Source of the DNA: a virus
Direction: 5' to 3' (one strand)
Length of the DNA: 64,000 nucleotides
IMG/VR virus record: IMGVR_UViG_3300023274_000001
Coordinates: 124,001-188,000 of that record
How positions within the stretch are numbered: position 1 is the stretch's first letter; the number at the start of each line of letters is the position of its first letter. A model generated the notes under the pieces. It was given only the letters and a program-made list of their open reading frames with translations, ran no database searches and was not told the origin of the DNA. Shown here piece by piece: positions 30,044-37,932 of the stretch. The translations under genes were made by a program, and so were the position numbers.

Positions 30044-30784
30044 TCAGGCGTTCTGTGCGGCGTCACCGGCCGCGACGGCGGCGAGGATGAACTTCTCGAC
30101 GTTGCCGTGCTCGACGTTCACGCGGGCCTTGCGCTTGCGCAGTTCCCACGAGGTGGTCGGGCGTCCCTGGGGGTCGATGACCCGGTCCAGGACGCAGACG
30201 ATGACGCAGTTCTCCTTGCCGACCAGCGACGGCCGGATGCAGAACTGCTTCGGCGCCACCTCGGCACCGCCGGGCAGGTTCTGACGGCTGTCACCGTCGT
30301 AGACGGTGAACAGGACGTTGCTGGCGCCCTGGAAGCCGACATCCTTCATGGCCTTGTTCTTCTTCTTGAAGGCCGCGACCTGAACCACGATCCGGTGGAA
30401 CTCGGCGGGGATCCGGTCGAGGTGCAGGACCACGGCCTCGTCGTCGCCGTGTTCGGCCTCGGAGCCGGTGATGGCGTCGCCCGTGTGCTCGACCGAGCCG
30501 TCACCGGGCTGGCCGTGCAGGGGGTTCTTGTAGTTGTCGTCCCAGCCGACGCAGAGGGTCACCGGGTCGTTGTCCTGGAAGAGGACGGCGGCGGCGTCGA
30601 GGTCGGCGCCCAGCTTCTTCGAGCCCATGCCGAAGATCCCGCCACGGCCCTTGGTGCTGGCGTCCCAGGCGGCGCCGACGGAGATGGTGCCGGTGACGGT
30701 GGCCACCTGGTCCATGCCCAGTACGGGCAGGCCCGCCGGGGCGAGCTGCGCGTCCGACAGGGTCTCCTTGTGCATGTCCGCCAT
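30044..30784 (-). CDS. TerD-family protein
   Basis: 246 residues from ATG 30784. Motifs: VGAAWDAS, LGADLDAAAVLFQDND, VGWDDNYKNP, GDDEAVVLHLDRIPAEFHRI, then VRP-like IRPSLVG. These are the acidic calcium-binding clusters and core of TerD-type stress proteins (tellurite and phage-resistance associated, common in Streptomyces). Cytoplasmic. Phage copies are known, role not settled. It is coupled to a 53-residue Gly/Ser-rich gene upstream. Confidence 0.85.
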   Translation of the reverse strand: MADMHKETLSDAQLAPAGLPVLGMDQVATVTGTISVGAAWDASTKGRGGIFGMGSKKLGADLDAAAVLFQDNDPVTLCVGWDDNYKNPLHGQPGDGSVEHTGDAITGSEAEHGDDEAVVLHLDRIPAEFHRIVVQVAAFKKKNKAMKDVGFQGASNVLFTVYDGDSRQNLPGGAEVAPKQFCIRPSLVGKENCVIVCVLDRVIDPQGRPTTSWELRKRKARVNVEHGNVEKFILAAVAAGDAAQNA

Positions 30785-30945
30785 TACTTGGTCCTCCCGA
30801 CCCGGAACCCGCTGAGGGTGCCGTCGTTGTCCGGCCCCTTGCCCCGGTCGCCCGCCGGGATTCCGCTGCTGCCGTTGCCGCTGCCGGATCCGCCGGATCC
30901 GGAACCGCCGGAGCTGCCACTTCCGTTCTGGAATTCGAGCGTCAC
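30784..30945 (-). CDS. 53-residue Gly/Ser-rich protein coupled to TerD
   Basis: Starts at GTG 30945 with GGAAAGGGAAG upstream; its TAA overlaps the ATG of the TerD gene. After TLEFQNGS come about 20 residues of Gly/Ser repeats (GSGGSGSGNGSS), then a charged C-terminus with RVGRTK. Likely a flexible tail or linker protein that works with TerD. Below usual ORF length, but the ribosome-binding site and the coupling are good. Confidence 0.65.
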   Translation of the reverse strand: MTLEFQNGSGSSGGSGSGGSGSGNGSSGIPAGDRGKGPDNDGTLSGFRVGRTK

Positions 30946-30986
30946 GCTCTTCCCTTTCCTCGGCTTATTCTGCCGTTTTTCCGTTG

Positions 30987-30998
30987 CTGCCTAGGCCA
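30987..30998. promoter_or_regulatory. Palindrome in divergent region
   Basis: CTGCCTAGGCCA has the core GCCTAGGC and one perfect right half of the recurrent operator. It lies between the leftward TerD unit and the rightward unit at 31173. CTATCCACA follows at 31001, one base off a DnaA box, probably by chance. Confidence 0.5.
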
Positions 30999-31097
30999 GT
31001 CTATCCACATCAACATGTTTGCCGCAAGCCTGTCTTGGCGATCTGCATCACAGGGTGTTCTCATATTTCCAGGCATCCGGTGAACGATGAACCGAGA

Positions 31098-31127
31098 GTG
31101 ACACGTGCAGGTCAACGGCGATATGAT
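31098..31127 (+). promoter_or_regulatory. Promoter for 31173 with GTGCAGGTCAACG spacer
   Basis: GTGACA (31098-31103), 18-base spacer, TATGAT (31122-31127). The spacer holds GTGCAGGTCAACG (31105-31117), 4 bases before the -10, exactly as at 24938-24960. Confidence 0.65.
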
Positions 31128-31172
31128 GCCTATCATGATCCCCGTGCTCCGGGGACAAGGAAGGGAGAGAAC

Positions 31173-31931
31173 GTGAACGAGAAGCAGATCTGGACGGGCA
31201 TCGCCCCGTCGCCGACAGTTCTCGGTCAGCTCGACTACGAAGAGATGGCGGTCCTGGCCCTGCTCTCCTGGTCGACCGCCACGAACAGGCCGGTGACGTC
31301 GCTCGACGTGGCCGAGATCGTGGACCGCGACGGCAAGAAGCTCGGTCCGTCCGAGGCCAGGAAGATCGTGCAGGATCTCGGCGACATGAAGATCGTGTCG
31401 GTGTACGGCATGAGCAATGAGCGCCCCATGTCGGTGCGGCTCGGCGGGTTCGTGCCCCGGGTGCCCCGCAAGTTCGAGGACCGGCGCCCGGGACCTCAGC
31501 GCTTCACTCCGGCGCCCCGCAGTGCGCCCGCCGCCACCCGGCGCCCGGAGGGCCGCAGCAAGCCGCCACAGGGCAAGCGGGGCGGCACTCCGCCGTGGGT
31601 GCTGAAGGAGCGCCGCGTGGAGACCGGCCTGGCCGTCAGTCCGCGCACCCCCGAGTACGTCCTGCCGGAGGCGACGCGGCTGCGCGAGGAGCAGATCCGC
31701 ATCGAGAGCGGCGAGTTCTCCGGCACGCTCGTCGAGCAGGCCGAGGCCCGTCTCGCCGTACTGGAGGGGCGGATCCGCCTGTACGAGAAGTGGCTGCGCG
31801 ACGAGCCCCGCCACCCGGCCCTCCCGGGCGCCCTGGAGAAGAAGCGCAAGGCGGTTCCGGAGATGAAGTTCCAGATCGAGCGGGCCGCCGTGAAGCAGGC
31901 CGAGATGGCGGCGGAGGCGAGCGGTGACTGA
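31173..31931 (+). CDS. Unknown protein with N-terminal winged-helix-like region
   Basis: 252 residues from GTG 31173 (GGAAGGGAGAG upstream). Residues 20-90 (EEMAVLALLSWSTATNRPVT, LDVAEIV, LGPSEARKIVQDLGDM) look like a winged helix; residues 95-145 are basic and Pro-rich, and the last 90 are helical coiled-coil. Opposite to neighbours. Could be a DNA-binding adaptor; not a recognised family. Confidence 0.7.
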   Translation: MNEKQIWTGIAPSPTVLGQLDYEEMAVLALLSWSTATNRPVTSLDVAEIVDRDGKKLGPSEARKIVQDLGDMKIVSVYGMSNERPMSVRLGGFVPRVPRKFEDRRPGPQRFTPAPRSAPAATRRPEGRSKPPQGKRGGTPPWVLKERRVETGLAVSPRTPEYVLPEATRLREEQIRIESGEFSGTLVEQAEARLAVLEGRIRLYEKWLRDEPRHPALPGALEKKRKAVPEMKFQIERAAVKQAEMAAEASGD

Positions 31932-32373
31932 CTACGAGGAGCGGGCCCGGCGCGAGCGGGAGGCGAGCCGGGCCCGGCGGCGGCACTTCCAGGAGATGGA
32001 CCAGAGGATGCGCCTCGACGGCGAGCGCGCCACCCGTCTGCTGCTGGACGAGTTCTTCCCGGCCGGGGCACCCGAGGGCCTGCTGGAACGTCTCTGCCTC
32101 GGCCGGAACCGCCTGGTCAAGGAGATCGTTTCGCTGGAGAAGGTCGTCAGGGAGATGCACGACGGCATCAACCGGATCAAGAACGAGGCCGATCAGCGCT
32201 GGGTGGACGGGTTCAACGAGTGCGCGCAGCAGGTGCGTACGCACGCCGCCGAGCTGGGCCTGGGCGAACCCGTCGTCGACAGCCTGCTGCGGGGACAGGT
32301 CAGCATGCAGGAGGCCGAGCAGGCAGAGAAGAACCGGGCCGCTTCTCAGCAGGTGGAGTGGTCACGGACCTGA
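31924..32373 (+). CDS. Unknown coiled-coil protein
   Basis: 149 residues from GTG 31924, overlapping the previous gene by 8 bases. Basic, helical N-terminus (RARREREASRARRRHFQEMD) and further helices. Probably a partner of the 31173 product. Confidence 0.75.
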   Translation: MTDYEERARREREASRARRRHFQEMDQRMRLDGERATRLLLDEFFPAGAPEGLLERLCLGRNRLVKEIVSLEKVVREMHDGINRIKNEADQRWVDGFNECAQQVRTHAAELGLGEPVVDSLLRGQVSMQEAEQAEKNRAASQQVEWSRT

Positions 32374-32385
32374 CACCCTTGCCGG

Positions 32386-32583
32386 GTGGCGAAGTTCCGG
32401 CCCCCGTCCTGGGCCGAGCCCGAGCCGGGCGAGGACACGATCGAGATCGAGTACACCGACGGATCAACGACGAAGGAGCTGCACCTTCCGCTTTCGTGGC
32501 GGATCAGGTGCAGCTCCTTCCGGCGTCTGCGTCAGGCCGTGGTCTCGGCCGCGTCCTCCTGCTTCTTGCCGACGAAGAAGTAA
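32386..32583 (+). CDS. Doubtful 65-residue ORF overlapping a terminator
   Basis: GTG 32386. The first 35 residues read like protein (FRPPSWAEPEPGEDTIEIEY), but no good ribosome-binding site is seen, and the second half runs through the terminator 32473-32519 and antisense to the gene ending at 32532. It may be a gene that was truncated there. Confidence 0.3.
   Translation: MAKFRPPSWAEPEPGEDTIEIEYTDGSTTKELHLPLSWRIRCSSFRRLRQAVVSAASSCFLPTKK
32473..32519. terminator. Bidirectional terminator
   Basis: AAGGAGCTGCACCT (32473-32486) and AGGTGCAGCTCCTT (32506-32519) form a 14-base perfect stem, with TCCGC/GCGGA pairing inside. It separates converging units. Confidence 0.8.
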
Positions 32584-32798
32584 CCGTTCTTGCGCGGCGT
32601 TCCCTTGCCGGTGTTCCGGTCCTTGTGCAGGTACCTCGTGCCGACGGTGCGGTGGTTCTTCCCGCTCGGGTGGCTGACGATGTTCGCCTTCAGGTAGCCC
32701 GGCACGTACGAGGTCACGAGGATCTGGCGCCCGTCGTCGCGCGGGTCGGCCGACTCGTAGATGTTGCCCTTCTCGATCTTGTAGTTCTCGTCGCTCAC
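32532..32798 (-). CDS. Unknown 88-residue basic protein
   Basis: Starts at GTG 32798, overlapping the previous stop, with GGGGAGAACGC upstream. Beta-rich, basic (GRQILVTSYVPGYLKANIV, HKDRNTGKGTPRKNGYFFV). No domain recognised. Last of a leftward operon that runs from 39365. Confidence 0.7.
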   Translation of the reverse strand: MSDENYKIEKGNIYESADPRDDGRQILVTSYVPGYLKANIVSHPSGKNHRTVGTRYLHKDRNTGKGTPRKNGYFFVGKKQEDAAETTA

Positions 32799-33583
32799 GC
32801 GTTCTCCCCTTCCGAAGGGATGGCGGAGACCGCTCTGATCTCCAGCCGCTGGCCACAGAGAGCCAGGATCTTCTCCGCCCACCCGATGGTGAGCGTCGCC
32901 TGCCCCGTGAGCATCTGGCTCACGTGCTTGGCGCTGATGCCGAGATGGCGGGCCACGTCGGCATCGTTCAGACCGGCCGTCTCCACGGCCGTCTTCACCT
33001 GTGCCCGCATGCTGTCCCGGGCGTCCGGTTGGCCGCGCCCGGCGAGCACGTCCGACAGCTCCGCCCGGCGCTCTTCCCACCACCACGACTGTGGCGGCCC
33101 GAAGGGTGCCGCAAGGGTGTTCCAGTACTCCAGCAGGGCGTAGATCCGCTCGATGAACTCCTCGGCCTGCCGGGCGTTCTCGAAGCGCTGCATGTACCGG
33201 ACATGGGGAAGGATCTCCACACCCGCCAGGGCGCCGATCTCCTTCAGGCTCTCGTAGGGCACGTACGTGCCCTTCTCGCTGACCCGCCAGTCACGGATCG
33301 CCCGAGCATACCGTTCGGCCACCGACTCGGCCGCCTGGGCTCGCCGGTTCAGCTTCTGGATGGTCTGCCGGGCCTCGGCGAGTTCGGCCGCCGACCGCGC
33401 CGGGTCCCCGGTGTGCAGCAGGGCGCCGATCTTCTCGTACAGCTCACTGCGCACCGAGCTGTCCTTGGTCGCCTCGTGCACCAGATGGTTGACCTGGCTC
33501 ATCAGGGCGGCCAGCGCCGGGTCGCAGCGGTGGCACCAGCCGTGGTCTGCGCAGTGCCGGGTGGTCCGGCAGGGGTCAGTCAT
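32795..33583 (-). CDS. HTH protein with N-terminal Cys/His cluster
   Basis: 262 residues from ATG 33583. N-terminal CRTTRHCADHGWCHRCD could bind zinc; the CADHxWCxxC part recurs in the gene at 36042. A long helical centre follows. C-terminal XRE-like HTH: LNDADVARHLGISAKHVSQM, LTIGWAEKILALCG. A likely transcriptional regulator of actinophage type. Confidence 0.8.
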   Translation of the reverse strand: MTDPCRTTRHCADHGWCHRCDPALAALMSQVNHLVHEATKDSSVRSELYEKIGALLHTGDPARSAAELAEARQTIQKLNRRAQAAESVAERYARAIRDWRVSEKGTYVPYESLKEIGALAGVEILPHVRYMQRFENARQAEEFIERIYALLEYWNTLAAPFGPPQSWWWEERRAELSDVLAGRGQPDARDSMRAQVKTAVETAGLNDADVARHLGISAKHVSQMLTGQATLTIGWAEKILALCGQRLEIRAVSAIPSEGENA

Positions 33584-33875
33584 CTTCCTCTCCGACCATC
33601 TCGTAGAGGTGCCAGACCAGACCGGCCGGGTCGCGGTCGGTGGTGCCGCGCCACTGCGCCTTCTCCGGCAGCGGGTGACCGGTGCCGAACACCTGGAAGG
33701 TCCGCTGGAGCAGCGTGCCGTCCGGCGCCGGGGTGATGTCCTCGGCCCAGAATTCCACGACCGGCGTCTTGCCGGGCACCCACGGCTGAGTGGCCACCTT
33801 CTTCACGATCCCGTGCACTATGTGCCGGTGTTCCTGGTCGTCGACCGGAACCTCGTACCTGAACATCCGCCTCAT
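33576..33875 (-). CDS. Unknown 99-residue beta protein
   Basis: ATG 33875. FRYEVPVDDQEHRHIVHGIV and VVEFWAEDITPAPDG resemble small phage proteins that start YRYEVPVDD; I recall them under DUF7352 but cannot confirm it. Beta-sandwich-like. Coupled on both sides. Confidence 0.75.
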   Translation of the reverse strand: MRRMFRYEVPVDDQEHRHIVHGIVKKVATQPWVPGKTPVVEFWAEDITPAPDGTLLQRTFQVFGTGHPLPEKAQWRGTTDRDPAGLVWHLYEMVGEEDD

Positions 33876-34081
33876 CGCTTCTTCCTCTCCGCTCTCGTGC
33901 AGGCCCGGTCCAGAAGAGTGCCGGGTATCAGGTGAATCCGATGCCCCAGGGGGTGCCGGATCTCGTACTCACCCTTGCGTCCCCAGTCGGCCGGTTCATG
34001 GAGCCAGTGAAGGATCTCGTGCCAGCGGCCGAAGTTGTGATGATCGTCCATGCGTTCACGCCAGCGCCGCAGCCTCGTCAC
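33872..34081 (-). CDS. Unknown basic 69-residue protein
   Basis: GTG 34081 overlaps the previous TGA. His/Arg/Trp-rich (DDHHNFGRWHEILHWLHEPA, HPLGHRIHLIPG), possibly nucleic-acid binding. Family not recognised. Confidence 0.7.
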   Translation of the reverse strand: MTRLRRWRERMDDHHNFGRWHEILHWLHEPADWGRKGEYEIRHPLGHRIHLIPGTLLDRACTRAERKKR

Positions 34082-34503
34082 AGGATCCCCTCGTTCTCGC
34101 CGGTCGGAACGACGTTGTCGGTGCCCCACTTCCGCCGGGCGGGCGGCGTCTTGGTCCGCACCTCCTGCGCCTTGGCCGCCAGAGCCAGAGCGTGCTCGAT
34201 GGCCAGCAGGGCGGCGCCGGTCGTGCAGTCGACCGCCTTGTCCAGGTGCTCGTCCGGGATCCGGCCGACGAGTGACTGCCGCATCAGATCGTCGATGAAG
34301 CTGGAGCCGCCGGGCAGATGCGCGAGCAGCGCCGAGGCCAGTTCGGCGGCCTTCTGCATGGGCACCCAGACCGAACCGGCCTCGGCATGATCACTGTCGT
34401 GCCACGGCATCAGCAGATCCTGGCCGACCTTCTCGACCCGTCCCGACCACGGGTAGGAGAACTCCTGCACCCGTCGGCTCGCGGTCTCGTCGTCCGGCTT
34501 CAT
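34078..34503 (-). CDS. Unknown 141-residue protein
   Basis: ATG 34503. Beta-type N-terminal third (EFSYPWSGRVEKVGQDLLMP) and a helical body (TGAALLAIEHALALAAKAQE). No domain recognised. Coupled both sides. Confidence 0.75.
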   Translation of the reverse strand: MKPDDETASRRVQEFSYPWSGRVEKVGQDLLMPWHDSDHAEAGSVWVPMQKAAELASALLAHLPGGSSFIDDLMRQSLVGRIPDEHLDKAVDCTTGAALLAIEHALALAAKAQEVRTKTPPARRKWGTDNVVPTGENEGIL

Positions 34504-35321
34504 CTGGTGATCCCCATCTCCTTGCGCAGCCGGTCGGCCGTCTCCTGCGTCGTCCGGGCCGCCCGGTCCAGCTCCCTGACGGCAGACTCTGCCCGATCCT
34601 TCGCCCTGTCCAGGCTGAGGCGCCCCTGAACCAGGGCCTGAAGGGCTTCAGTGGCCCCCTCCGGCTCCAGCTTGTCCTCCCAGGAGTATTCGGCCAGGCC
34701 GACGCCCAGAGCGGCCTCCAGCCGGTCCAGAAGCTCCAGGCGGCGCTTGTCCTTCTCGTTGAAGGTGCCCCGCTGGCGCTGCGCCTGCCGTTCCTGCTCG
34801 TAGAACTTCTGCCGAAGCTCCCGCTCCTGGCGCTGGAGCGCATTCGTCCTGGTCGTCTCGGTGTTCTTCAGCAGGGTGATGAGCAGGCCCGGTGTGATCT
34901 GCGCGTCCCGCTCCTCCGGCTTGACCAGCACCTTGAACTTGCGCCCGCGCGTACCGGGCATCATCAGGCCCCAGCCCTTGGGCAGCTCGCCGTCCTGCAC
35001 GATCCCCTCATGCGGCACGACCAGCCAGAAGATGTTGCAGTACGGCCACCAGGCTTCGGCCTTCTTCGGATCCTTCAGCTCCCGAAGCCAGTCGGCGCGG
35101 CTCACCTTCAGCTCGCAGACCTCGACGATTCCCGCGCCACGCGAGGCCCACAGGCCGATGTGCACGGCGTCGGCCCGGCGTCCGGAGTGCCCCGGCGCGG
35201 TGACCTCGGTCAGATACACGGCCCCCGCCCCGGCGATGTCGAGCTGGTCCTTGTCGCTGATGAAGTGCTGGCGGAGCTTGTCGTCCAGCTCCGCCGTGGT
35301 CATGCCGTTCGGCGTGGCCAT
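34500..35321 (-). CDS. PD-(D/E)XK-type (MmcB-like) nuclease-fold protein
   Basis: 273 residues from ATG 35321, which overlaps the upstream TGA. RRADAVHIGLWASRGAGIVE, then VCELKVSRADWLREL and ACNIFWLVVP-like YCNIFWLVVPHEG reproduce the D...E-x-K core of MmcB-like DNA-repair nucleases (D at RRAD, ELK). After residue 150 comes a long coiled coil (RQERELRQKFYEQERQAQRQ). Probably acts on DNA; the target is unknown. Confidence 0.75.
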   Translation of the reverse strand: MATPNGMTTAELDDKLRQHFISDKDQLDIAGAGAVYLTEVTAPGHSGRRADAVHIGLWASRGAGIVEVCELKVSRADWLRELKDPKKAEAWWPYCNIFWLVVPHEGIVQDGELPKGWGLMMPGTRGRKFKVLVKPEERDAQITPGLLITLLKNTETTRTNALQRQERELRQKFYEQERQAQRQRGTFNEKDKRRLELLDRLEAALGVGLAEYSWEDKLEPEGATEALQALVQGRLSLDRAKDRAESAVRELDRAARTTQETADRLRKEMGITR

Positions 35322-36022
35322 CACGCTTCCCCTTCCCTGACGAGGCCCTTCGGTCGGGCCTTCGGATCCCTCAGATCCTCTTCGTTCCATGCGGCCGGAG
35401 GAGCCCAGCCAGACTTCTTTGCCCACGCCTTCGCCCGGTTGGAATCCGGCTCGGCAATCCCGTAATTCAGAGGATCGGCGTCCCACATTCTGCGGTAAGC
35501 GTGGAAGATCGCGCTCTCCATCGAAACCCGGATGGTGGTCCGGCGTCCCTGCCTGATGGCCCCGATCGTCTCGGTCGTCGTGCCGTCCACCTCGCGAGCC
35601 AGCACGGGGAGGGAGAAGCCACGGGCGCTGAGCGCTTGAAGGATCCGCCGGGCTGCCGTCGCGTCGGTCATGCCGTCCAGCTCGGGCCGGTAGGTTTTCG
35701 GCGGAATCTCGATCGCCAGAATGGCGCGCTCGGTGTCCCGGTGAATGCGCTCGATCCGGTCGGCCACCAGGTGTCCCACCGTGCCACGAGCCAGCCCCGA
35801 CTTCCTGGCGATGTCCGCGAGCGACATGCCCGCCTCCCGCAAGAGGCGACAATGAGCCCCAGCCGGGGCGGCGCTGACGTTCGCGCGCTGGCCCCGGTGA
35901 ATGTTGACCTTGCTCCGCTTCTGCTGGCGGAAGAGCGCCAGTCGGCACTCCTCCCGGTCGCACCCGTACCTTCCGCAGGAAGCAGACCCGTGCTCAACCC
36001 TCGACCTGACCGGCCGTTCCAC
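35321..36022 (-). CDS. Protein with two HTH segments and Cys cluster
   Basis: 233 residues from GTG 36022, chosen for GAAGGG 6-8 bases upstream; GTG 36031 is possible. N-terminal SCGRYGCDREECR, then HTH 1 (MSLADIARKSGLARGTVGHL) and HTH 2 (FSLPVLAREVDGTTTETIGA), a type frequent in actinophages. Likely a regulator or DNA-binding protein. Confidence 0.75.
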   Translation of the reverse strand: MERPVRSRVEHGSASCGRYGCDREECRLALFRQQKRSKVNIHRGQRANVSAAPAGAHCRLLREAGMSLADIARKSGLARGTVGHLVADRIERIHRDTERAILAIEIPPKTYRPELDGMTDATAARRILQALSARGFSLPVLAREVDGTTTETIGAIRQGRRTTIRVSMESAIFHAYRRMWDADPLNYGIAEPDSNRAKAWAKKSGWAPPAAWNEEDLRDPKARPKGLVREGEA

Positions 36023-36041
36023 GTCCTTCACCCTTCCCGTT

Positions 36042-36605
36042 TCAGCCGTAGTGCGACTGCCGCATCTCCTCGTAGTACGCGTCGATCTGCTCCTGCTGCT
36101 CCCGGTCAAAATCAGCCTCGGTGCAGCCCTCCTCCTCGCAGGGCCACGGCAGGATCTTCCGGCCGTCCGGGTAGCACGCCTTGCACCAGCGGTGATCGGC
36201 GCAGATGTGGCCCGGCACGTCCGGCATGTCGCAGGGCGGCGGCGGGAGCTGGCAGGTGTGCTCGACGGGCTCGGCCTCGATCAGCTTGATCCCGTGAGGG
36301 CAGTACACGCCCCACTCGGGACGCCGGGCGGCCGACAGGGTGCACTCGTAGCTGCCGCCGCTTGCCGTCTCGATCCGCACCGTCTCCTCGTCCCGGTGAA
36401 CGACCGTGCCGGTACGCTCACGTCCCCCGCCGGGCACCGTGACCATCCCGCGCAGACGGGGCCACCGGCACTGAGGCTGCGGGCACTTCTCGACGTCACC
36501 CTCGTGCATGACGATCGCGCCGTTCTCATCCGCGTCGTGGAACTGCCGGATACCGAGCCCCTTCAGGCCCGTGACGAACGGGCTCTCCCCGAAGACCGCG
36601 TCCAT
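36042..36605 (-). CDS. Unknown Cys/His-rich protein
   Basis: 187 residues from ATG 36605. Beta-type centre, then a dense Cys/His region: YCPHGIK, HTCQLPPPPCDMPD, GHICADHRWCKACYPDG, PCEEEGC. CADHxWCxxC also occurs in the 32795 product. Probably a structural zinc protein. Acidic C-terminal helix. Overlaps the upstream stop (TGATG). Confidence 0.75.
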   Translation of the reverse strand: MDAVFGESPFVTGLKGLGIRQFHDADENGAIVMHEGDVEKCPQPQCRWPRLRGMVTVPGGGRERTGTVVHRDEETVRIETASGGSYECTLSAARRPEWGVYCPHGIKLIEAEPVEHTCQLPPPPCDMPDVPGHICADHRWCKACYPDGRKILPWPCEEEGCTEADFDREQQEQIDAYYEEMRQSHYG

Positions 36606-37018
36606 CAGGCAAGTCCCTTCCGGCGCCGGATGTCGTAGATCCAGGCCGCCACGACGGCGGCCGTCTGGATCAGCTCGGTCTCCAGCTTGTCGAGGTCCCC
36701 GGCGGCGGCCTCGGTCAGCGCCTCGTAGACCTCCTCCAGCAGGATGAAGTCCCAGGCGGTGTGCTGATGATCGCCTTCCGGTTGGCACCTGCTGCACCGA
36801 CCGACCGTGCGGGTAAGCGCCTCGCGCTCGTCGTTGACCCCCTTCATGATCTGGGCCTTGTACTCGTAGTGGTGGTGCGTCACGAAGGCGATGTCGCGGG
36901 GGTCGATGTCGGGGTGAACCTGGTCGCCCCACTTCTTGAGCTGGCGGGCGCGCTCGTCGTCCACCTTCTCTGCGAAGTCCTTCATGCCGGGCACCGCCAG
37001 CAGGATCGGATAGCTCAT
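36605..37018 (-). CDS. MazG-like NTP pyrophosphohydrolase-fold protein
   Basis: 137 residues from ATG 37018. VDDERARQLKKWGDQVHPD, then HTAWDFILLEEVYEALTEA and LETELIQTAAVVAAWIYDI is the familiar phage and Streptomyces MazG-like pattern: acidic EE...E helix pairs that bind metal. A four-Cys-like insert (GRCSRCQPEGDH) lies between the halves. It would hydrolyse non-standard or excess NTPs; substrate unknown. Confidence 0.8.
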   Translation of the reverse strand: MSYPILLAVPGMKDFAEKVDDERARQLKKWGDQVHPDIDPRDIAFVTHHHYEYKAQIMKGVNDEREALTRTVGRCSRCQPEGDHQHTAWDFILLEEVYEALTEAAAGDLDKLETELIQTAAVVAAWIYDIRRRKGLA

Positions 37019-37485
37019 TCCGGTTCCTCCTCCTTCACGGAGCCACCGGGCAGCAGCTCGTTGAGTACGTCGACCGGGCCGGGCTTGCCCTTGCCCCAGT
37101 CGGCCATGCCCTTCATCGACATGGCCAGGAAGTCGGCGTCGTTCGCCGACATGCGCACCTCGACCCGGCGGCCGACCGCGTCCTTCGTGCCGTCCGTGAT
37201 GCGCACCTCGAAGCACAGGGCCGTATCCGGCTCGCGCTCCCGGTACCAGGCGATCTCCTGCGGCCACACCGCGCTGACCGGCTGGGCCAGCCAGGCGGCC
37301 GGGCGCCTCTCGCGCCGCATCGACTGCATCCGCAGCTTCGCGTACGCGAGGTGCAGAATGTGGTCGATCTCCTGGGCCGGATTCGTGTGACTCCAGTCGG
37401 ATCCGGCCCACTCGTCGAGCACCTTGCGCACCTCGGCCAGCGCGTCCAGCGCCACATCGGCGCGCGTCGGCTCACCCTTCTTCAT
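37015..37485 (-). CDS. Unknown 156-residue protein
   Basis: ATG 37485 with GAAGGAGCCC upstream. Helical N-terminal half (ADVALDALAEVRKVLDEWAG) and a beta C-terminal part (LCFEVRITDGTKDAVG). Overlaps the upstream small gene by 14 bases. Function unknown. Confidence 0.75.
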   Translation of the reverse strand: MKKGEPTRADVALDALAEVRKVLDEWAGSDWSHTNPAQEIDHILHLAYAKLRMQSMRRERRPAAWLAQPVSAVWPQEIAWYREREPDTALCFEVRITDGTKDAVGRRVEVRMSANDADFLAMSMKGMADWGKGKPGPVDVLNELLPGGSVKEEEPE

Positions 37486-37642
37486 CGCCGGGCTCCTTCG
37501 ACAGGCTCGTGGTCACCGGACCCTGCTCCGGCTTCATGCTGAGCTGGGACAGCTTCTTGTACAGCTCGGCCGAACCGACGAGCAAACCCGACAGGATCGC
37601 CGAACCCGCCACGCCGACGCCGAAAATCTGGCCCGCGTCCAT
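37472..37642 (-). CDS. 56-residue protein with one hydrophobic helix
   Basis: ATG 37642 overlaps the previous TGA; TGA at 37474-37472. Hydrophobic N-terminal helix (IFGVGVAGSAILSGLLVGSA) followed by a polar tail. A probable small membrane protein. Below usual ORF length but in the coupled chain. Confidence 0.6.
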   Translation of the reverse strand: MDAGQIFGVGVAGSAILSGLLVGSAELYKKLSQLSMKPEQGPVTTSLSKEPGDEEG

Positions 37643-37932
37643 CAGTCCTCCCGCCGGGTCACGACCATGACGCCCCGGGCGTCGAAGCGCACGACGTTCC
37701 GGCCGTCCGCCTGCATGACCTCCATCAGGCCGTTGCGCTGCTCCTGCTCGCTCTGCCGCGAGCGCAGCAGGTGGGCCGCACTGTCGGCCACGGCGAACTC
37801 CATCACCGCGCCGGTTTCCAGCCGGACCCCGGGCAGGGTGCGCCCGAGGAAGCAGTCCTTGTTCTGGCAGCGTGAGATCGTCGGGTACATCAGTCCGTGC
37901 AGCAGCCGGACCATGCTGACGCGCTCGCTCAC
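37642..37932 (-). CDS. Unknown 96-residue protein
   Basis: GTG 37932. Contains SRCQNKDCF and a helix (AAHLLRSRQSEQEQRNGLME), then a strand (NVVRFDARGVMVVTR). No family recognised. Coupled on both sides. Confidence 0.7.
   Translation of the reverse strand: MSERVSMVRLLHGLMYPTISRCQNKDCFLGRTLPGVRLETGAVMEFAVADSAAHLLRSRQSEQEQRNGLMEVMQADGRNVVRFDARGVMVVTRRED

Noticed and set aside
31001-31009. CTATCCACA as a DnaA box
   Set aside because: One mismatch from consensus, single copy, not next to replication genes; probably chance.
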